From Lichenicoccus sp964247695 (GTDB taxonomy: Bacteria; Pseudomonadota; Alphaproteobacteria; Acetobacterales; Acetobacteraceae): a stretch of DNA of 64,000 bases. Numbering within the stretch: position 1 is the first letter of the stretch; each line of letters begins with the position of its first letter. The notes beneath the pieces are model-generated. The model was given only the letters and a program-made list of their open reading frames with translations. It was not told where the DNA came from and searched no databases. Positions 59,680 to 64,000 of the stretch are shown here, piece after piece. The stretch spans positions 1 through 64,000 of the forward strand of contig CAXTVI010000016.1 of the NCBI GenBank assembly GCA_964247695.1, given 5' to 3'. Position numbers and translations under genes: made by a program.

Positions 59680-60964
59680 GCAGGTACGGCCCAAGCTGGC
59701 TCGGCCACTCGCCGCGCGGCCTTGCCTGGGTCACCGCGGGCGGCAGCTTCACCGCAGAGCCGCCGGCCGCCGACTGGTAGATGGCAGCAAGAATGCGCAT
59801 GTCCTGCAGCCCCTCCTCGCCCGGCGTCAGCGGCACCGCCTTGTTGTGCAGGCTGAGCGCGAACGCGTCCATCTCGACCGCGAACTGGTTCTTCGGGGTG
59901 AAGCGCCGGGTCTCCAAAGCGCTGGCCTTGCCCGCCTTGCGGTCGATCTGCAAGGCCAGGTTGTCATAGCCGAAGGCCGGGTCGAGCCCGAGCCAGCCGC
60001 GCTCGTTATGCACGCGCAGTTGCCGGCTCTCGTGGAAGCTGTAGCCGGAGCTGCCGGTGGCGATGATCCCGGACGGGAACCGCATGGTGAACAGCGCCAC
60101 GTCCTCGACCTCGCGGAAGCGCGGATCGTGCGCCGGGCGCGTCACCTGGCCGGTCACCTCGACCGGCTCCTCGCCGGTGATGTAGCGGAACGCGTTGGTG
60201 CAATAGAGCCCGACATCGGGCAGCGAGCCGCCGCCGGCCATCGCCAGGATCTGCCGCCACTGGCCGTTCGGCAGGTCGTTCTGGCCGTTCACCGCCTCGA
60301 TCATGCGGATCGCGCCATACTGGCCGCTGCGCGCCAGCCCGATCAGGGTGCGGTGTGCCGGGTCGTGCTGCAGACGGTAGGCGATCATCAGCGTGCGGTG
60401 CGCCTGCCGGCAGGCCTCGACCATCTGCTCGGCCTCGGCGACGGTCGCCGCCATCGGCTTCTCGCACAGCACGTGCTTGCCGGCGGCCGCGGCACGCAGC
60501 GTGAACTCGGCATGCATCGCGTTCGGCAGCACTATATAGACCGCATCGATGTCGGGATTGTCGCGGATGCTGTCGAAGTTCGCATAGCTGTACAGGTTCT
60601 TCTCCGGCACGCCGTATTGCGCCCCGATCGCGCGGGCCTTTTCCGGCCGGCCGCTGACCAAGGCTGCGATCCGCACATGCGCCGCCTGTCCGAAGCCCGG
60701 CAGGATCTCCTCCAGCGCCAGGGTGCCAAGCCCGACCACCGCAATGCCGACTCGCCTGTCCGGCGGCAGCGGGTTCGGCACCTCGCCGTTGGCCTCGCTC
60801 GGGGCATGCAGCGGCGGCAGGCTGACGCGGCCGTCCTCGACGGCGCCACGCAGCCGGCCTGGTTCCTGCTGACCCGGGCCGCGCTCCGGGGTTGCCGCGG
60901 CCGCGGCGCCCGCCGCGAGCAGGGCGGTGGTGCCGAACAAAGTGCGGCGGGTCAGGTCGGTCAT
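59672..60964 (-). CDS. Gfo/Idh/MocA oxidoreductase, Tat-exported (glucose-fructose oxidoreductase-like)
   Basis: 430 residues from ATG 60964. Tat signal TDLTRRTLFGTTALLAAGAA. The NADP-binding fold is VGIAVVGLGTLALEEILPGF, and the family motif EKP is in VLCEKPMAATVAEAE. MIAYRLQHDPAHRTLIGLA and GGSLPDVGLYCTNAFRYITG match the glucose-fructose oxidoreductase group, in which NADP stays tightly bound and is exported folded through Tat. Likely oxidises a sugar in the periplasm. An upstream in-frame start at 61069 would bury the Tat signal. Divergent from an SDR gene. Confidence 0.92.
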   Translation of the reverse strand: MTDLTRRTLFGTTALLAAGAAAAATPERGPGQQEPGRLRGAVEDGRVSLPPLHAPSEANGEVPNPLPPDRRVGIAVVGLGTLALEEILPGFGQAAHVRIAALVSGRPEKARAIGAQYGVPEKNLYSYANFDSIRDNPDIDAVYIVLPNAMHAEFTLRAAAAGKHVLCEKPMAATVAEAEQMVEACRQAHRTLMIAYRLQHDPAHRTLIGLARSGQYGAIRMIEAVNGQNDLPNGQWRQILAMAGGGSLPDVGLYCTNAFRYITGEEPVEVTGQVTRPAHDPRFREVEDVALFTMRFPSGIIATGSSGYSFHESRQLRVHNERGWLGLDPAFGYDNLALQIDRKAGKASALETRRFTPKNQFAVEMDAFALSLHNKAVPLTPGEEGLQDMRILAAIYQSAAGGSAVKLPPAVTQARPRGEWPSQLGPYLLT

Positions 60965-61067
60965 GCACGGGCTCCAGGCATTTCGACTGGCACGCCAGCC
61001 CCACCGCCCAACACGGTGCGAGAGAACGGGATTTACAGACCCACATGCTTGTGTGGCATCTACCCGC

Positions 61068-62219
61068 ATGGCTGAACGCTCCTACTCCTCACGGCCCCCG
61101 GTGGTCGGCCTGCCCAGGGTCGTGATCATCACCGGCGGCTCGTCGGGGATTGGCCGCTGCACTGCGGGCCGCTTCGCTCGAGCCGGCTGGTCGGTCGGAC
61201 TGATCGCCCGCGGCCTCGCGGGACTGCGGGCCGCGCTGGAAGATGTGCAGGCAGCCGGCAGCATCGGCGCTGTCGCGGTCGCTGACGTCGCCGACGCCGA
61301 GGCGCTGGAGCAGGCGGCGCGCGCGCTGACCGCCCAGCTCGGGCCGGCCGATGCCTGGATCAACGCCGCCGGCAACGGCGTCTATGGCCGCCTGCTCGAC
61401 GTGCCGGACGCCGAGTTCCGGCGCGTGACCGACGTTACCTACATGGGCACGGTGAACGGCGTGCGGGCGGCGTTGCGCATCATGCTGCCACGCGATAGCG
61501 GTGCCATCGTCAATGTCTGCTCGGGCATCGTGTTCCACGGCCTGCCGCTGATGTCGTCCTATGTCGGGGCCAAGGCGGCGGTGCGCGGCTTCGGCCAGTC
61601 GATCCAGGTGGAGCTCAAGCTGGCGCGCAGCCGGGTGCGGCTGGCCACGATCTTCCCGCCCGCGGTGAACACGCCGTTCTTCAGCCACGCGCCGTCCTAT
61701 ATGGGCTTTCCCGCCCGTCCGGTGCCCCCGGTGTACCAGCCCGAGATCGTGGCCGAGGCGCTGTATCTCGCCGCCACCGGACGCTGCCGGGAGATGACGG
61801 TCACCTCGGTGGTGACCGCGTTCTCCTATGTCGCCCGGCTGTCGCCCTCGCTCGCCGCCTGGCTGATGGGCCGGCTGCGCTTCGACGCCCAGCTCTCGCG
61901 CGATCCGGCGGCAATCGCCGCCGAGGAGCCGTGCCTGTTCCGGCCGCCATCGCGGGTGCTGGGCGTGCGCGGGCCGTTCAACCAGCGCGCCCGCAGCTGG
62001 AGCGCGCAGGTGCGGCTGCTCGGGCTGCTGCAGCGCTTCACCGCGCAGCCCGGGCATCGACTCGATCGGTCGGCAGGAACGCCGCAGCGTGCATCATCGG
62101 GTCCAGAAATGGCGCCGCAAGCGCCTGGGTCGCCGTCCAGACCTGCGCCCGCAGCGTCATGTCCAGCGCCCGCCTGTTCGGACGCACCGGCAGACGCCGC
62201 TTCAGGTAGGCCCCGCTGA
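61068..62219 (+). CDS. SDR family oxidoreductase with long C-terminal extension
   Basis: 383 residues. Cofactor site VVIITGGSSGIGRC, WINAAGNGVYG in the NNAG position, and an intact catalytic set: Ser in VNVCSGIVFHG and Tyr/Lys in SSYVGAKAAVRGFGQ. C-terminal to about residue 250 the protein continues with VTAFSYVARLSPSLAAWLMG and RGPFNQRARSWSAQ. The last roughly 60 residues (Ser/Pro/Ala-rich) run antisense through the end of the convergent SDR gene for 182 bp, so they may be a recent extension after stop-codon loss. Substrate unknown. Confidence 0.88.
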   Translation: MAERSYSSRPPVVGLPRVVIITGGSSGIGRCTAGRFARAGWSVGLIARGLAGLRAALEDVQAAGSIGAVAVADVADAEALEQAARALTAQLGPADAWINAAGNGVYGRLLDVPDAEFRRVTDVTYMGTVNGVRAALRIMLPRDSGAIVNVCSGIVFHGLPLMSSYVGAKAAVRGFGQSIQVELKLARSRVRLATIFPPAVNTPFFSHAPSYMGFPARPVPPVYQPEIVAEALYLAATGRCREMTVTSVVTAFSYVARLSPSLAAWLMGRLRFDAQLSRDPAAIAAEEPCLFRPPSRVLGVRGPFNQRARSWSAQVRLLGLLQRFTAQPGHRLDRSAGTPQRASSGPEMAPQAPGSPSRPAPAASCPAPACSDAPADAASGRPR

Positions 62220-62943
62220 GGCCGGCGCAGTCCGGCGAGAGAGCCGCGAACAGCGGCGTGTCCGCGCCCTGGCTCTCAGTCAGGCTGAATGGCGCCATCA
62301 GCCGCCAGGCCACGCCGACCACGCCCGGCTCGCGTACCAGGCCGCTCGCGACCAGGCCCGGATGCACCACGTTCGCGGTGACCAGCGCCGGATCCAGGCG
62401 GGTCGCCAGCGTCATCTGGGTCATCAGCAAAGCCAGCTTCGACCGGGCGTAGGCACGCGTCATCCGCCACGACTTGGCCAGCTCCAGGTCAGCCGGGTCG
62501 ATCGTCGTGGTGTCCGAGGTCGAGGAGCCGACGCTGACGATCCGTGCGCCGCCGCCCTGCGCGAGCAGGGCCGGCAGCAGCGCATGGGTCAGCACGAAGG
62601 GCGACAAATGGTTGACGGCGAGCGTCTGCTCATGACCTTCCCGGGTCAGGTGCCGCCGGCCCGACAGCGTCCCGGCATTGTTGACCAGCAGCGCGATTGC
62701 AGGGGCGCCGGCACGGATCATGTCCGCTGCGCTCCGGGTCTCGCCGAGCAGCGACAGATCGGCCCGGATCGGGAACAGACGCTCCCGGCTGTCCGGCACT
62801 CTCCCCGCGATCCACTCCCGCGCCCGCCCGAGGCGCGTCGCGTCGCGTCCGACCAGGAACACCTCGTGCCCGGCCGCGGCCAGTCCGAGCGCAATCCAGC
62901 GTCCGAGGCCGCCGGTGGCCCCGGTGATGACGGCGGCACTCAC
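62038..62943 (-). CDS. SDR family NAD(P)-dependent oxidoreductase (retinol dehydrogenase-like)
   Basis: 301 residues. AAVITGATGGLGRWIALGLA cofactor loop, VFLVGRDATRLGR, LLVNNAGTLSGRR, Ser in IVSVGSSTSD, Tyr/Lys in RAYARSKLALLM and VVHPGLVASGL. The set is complete. ATG 62943 overlaps the mltG stop as ATGA, so it is read from the mltG transcript. Its 3' end overlaps the convergent SDR gene by 182 bp. Substrate unknown. Confidence 0.9.
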   Translation of the reverse strand: MSAAVITGATGGLGRWIALGLAAAGHEVFLVGRDATRLGRAREWIAGRVPDSRERLFPIRADLSLLGETRSAADMIRAGAPAIALLVNNAGTLSGRRHLTREGHEQTLAVNHLSPFVLTHALLPALLAQGGGARIVSVGSSTSDTTTIDPADLELAKSWRMTRAYARSKLALLMTQMTLATRLDPALVTANVVHPGLVASGLVREPGVVGVAWRLMAPFSLTESQGADTPLFAALSPDCAGLSGAYLKRRLPVRPNRRALDMTLRAQVWTATQALAAPFLDPMMHAAAFLPTDRVDARAAR

Positions 62944-63944
62944 CGCGCCGGCTCCGGCACTGAAGCACCGGTGGCACGCGACGCCTCCAGGGCGCGCAGC
63001 CTGGCGACGTTCTGCAGGTGTGTCGGCAGGTCCGAGGCGAACGCGTGGCCGCCCGTGCCGTCAGCCACGAAATACAGCGCATCTCCCGCGGCCGGATGCG
63101 CCACCGCGTCCAGCGCGGCCACACCGGGGGCGCAGATCGGCCCCGGCGGCAGGCCGGCCAGCAGGTAGCTGTTGTACGGGTTCGGCTGCGCGAGATCCGC
63201 CCGGCTGAGCGGCCGCGCCAGTACTCCCTGGCCGCCCGACACCCCGTAGATGACGGTCGGGTCGGATTGCAGCCGCATGCCCTGGCGCAGTCGGTTGAGG
63301 AACACGCGGGCCACCAGCGGCCGCTCTCCGGGCTTTGCGGTCTCGCGCTCGACCATGCTGGCGAGGATCAGCAGGTCCTGCGGTGTCGGTAGTTCGGGCT
63401 GCGGATCGCGGCCGGCCCAGACCTGCTCCAGCCTGCGGCGCATGGCGGCCCGCATGCGCCCGACGAGCTGGCCGCGTGGCGCGCCGAGTTCGTAGGCGTA
63501 GGTGTCGGGCATGACGCTGCCCTCGGGCGGAACCGGGGCCGGTCCAGCCAGGGCTCCAGCGCCTGCGACCAGGACCGCGATCTGTGCGGCGGTGAGGCCT
63601 TCCGGGATGGTGAGATGATGCTGCACCGGCTGCGCCGTGCGCAGCACCAGCAGCAGGTCGCGCAGCGAGGCATGTGCCGGGAAGTCCAGCTCGGCGGCAT
63701 GCACCGGTCCCTCATCGCGAGTCAGGCGGCCGGCGATCCGGAATCCGAGCAGCGCCGCGGGTCCGTCCGGCAGCGCGCCGTTTCGTTGCAACGCAGCGCC
63801 GACGGTCGCCAATCCGCCACGGGGAATGACGATGGCCTGATCGGCCGCCAGCGGACCCGACCTGCCGTACAGCCACAGCCCGCCAAGGGCCGCAGCGCCA
63901 CCCAGCAGGATCGACAGGAACAGCAATGTCAGCAACCGGCGCAT
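62940..63944 (-). CDS. mltG: Endolytic murein transglycosylase MltG (YceG-like)
   Basis: 334 residues. One N-terminal membrane anchor (about 4-27, LLTLLFLSILLGGAAALGGL). A LysM-like region precedes the YceG domain: VQHHLTIPEGLTAAQIA, EGSVMPDTYAYELG, the catalytic Glu in LILASMVERETAKPGERP, MRLQSDPTVIYGVSG, YNSYLLAGLPPGPICAPG and ALYFVADGTGGHAFA. It cleaves nascent glycan strands in the periplasm and sets their length. ATG 63944; GTG 63950, two codons up, is an alternative. The next gene overlaps its stop. Confidence 0.95.
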   Translation of the reverse strand: MRRLLTLLFLSILLGGAAALGGLWLYGRSGPLAADQAIVIPRGGLATVGAALQRNGALPDGPAALLGFRIAGRLTRDEGPVHAAELDFPAHASLRDLLLVLRTAQPVQHHLTIPEGLTAAQIAVLVAGAGALAGPAPVPPEGSVMPDTYAYELGAPRGQLVGRMRAAMRRRLEQVWAGRDPQPELPTPQDLLILASMVERETAKPGERPLVARVFLNRLRQGMRLQSDPTVIYGVSGGQGVLARPLSRADLAQPNPYNSYLLAGLPPGPICAPGVAALDAVAHPAAGDALYFVADGTGGHAFASDLPTHLQNVARLRALEASRATGASVPEPAR

Positions 63945-63962
63945 CAGCACAGGATGCCGGCG

Positions 63963-64000
63963 TCAGGCGACGTCAAGCCAGCGGTTCAGATGCCGCCGAG
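63963..64000 (-). CDS. 3' end of an unidentified gene upstream of mltG
   Basis: Reading inward from the window edge, the minus strand gives RRHLNRWLDVA and a TGA at 63963-63965, 12 nt before the GTG alternative of mltG. The eleven residues look like a natural protein end, but are too few to identify; fabF is the usual neighbour of mltG in this class. Confidence 0.4.
   Translation of the reverse strand, partial: RRHLNRWLDVA

Noticed and set aside
61041..61056. CCACA-N6-TGTGG dyad between the Gfo/Idh and SDR genes
   Set aside because: Arms of only 5 bp and no matching regulator nearby; likely chance.
1..64000. CRISPR arrays, prophage or transposase genes
   Set aside because: No regularly spaced repeats, integrase, transposase or phage structural motifs were seen on either strand.

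Overview
The window is a GC-rich (about 69 percent by eye), densely packed chromosomal segment with short intergenic gaps. It has many ATGA/GTGA stop-start overlaps, many GTG/TTG starts, and genes on both strands, often meeting tail to tail. The gene set points to an alphaproteobacterium, most likely Acetobacteraceae (Rhodospirillales): MmcB-type repair protein, cvpA-purF, a tandem cysteine desulfurase-ferredoxin-mnmA operon, a Tat-exported glucose-fructose-oxidoreductase-like enzyme, an acid-type S53 peptidase and a Bradyrhizobium-like D-tartrate dehydratase. The family assignment is an inference from gene content, not from a marker gene. No phage, insertion sequence or CRISPR array was seen; it reads as core chromosome with a few accessory islets.

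1-2100: partial ettA, tRNA-Ile(CAU), a small secreted protein, a palindromic repeat and ppa. 2054-13145 (minus): one co-oriented block with a type I secretion ABC exporter, its HlyD adaptor, a Sel1-repeat protein, a 998-residue GT2+GT4 glycosyltransferase, a protein with ChW-like repeats and a second GT4. This is a candidate glycosylation-plus-secretion locus whose secreted substrate and outer-membrane channel are not in the window. 13372-21405 (mostly plus): metH, a PRA-PH-like protein, a GNAT acetyltransferase, cvpA-purF and a catalytically degenerate SDR.

21433-29322: a small lipoprotein; a TetR regulator divergent from a DUF4188 gene with a near-ideal palindromic operator; then a minus-strand iron uptake operon (beta-propeller protein, DyP peroxidase EfeB, iron-binding protein, permease, ATPase) behind a Fur-box-like dyad and a TTGACA -35. 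29350-41241: S53 peptidase, FAD oxidoreductase, CDF metal exporter, secreted protein, PfkB kinase, PA0069-type radical SAM, a hybrid GGDEF/EAL protein, and an overlapping CobW GTPase-WD40 pair.

41246-49264: an O-antigen-ligase-like protein and a GT4 (surface polysaccharide), GST, mnmA, ferredoxin and two cysteine desulfurases (sulfur transfer to tRNA and Fe-S proteins), then an alpha/beta hydrolase with a strong terminator. 49380-52776: LysR regulator divergent from D-tartrate dehydratase and a DctA-type transporter, a complete uptake-and-dehydration module. 52846-64000: tyrS, Rrf2 regulator, mmcB, inositol-phosphatase family protein, SYLF protein, PRISE-type reductase, a second copy of the palindromic repeat, a methyltransferase with a glycosyltransferase-type tail, the frameshifted remnant of an AraC regulator, a Tat-exported Gfo/Idh enzyme, two SDRs overlapping antisense, and mltG.
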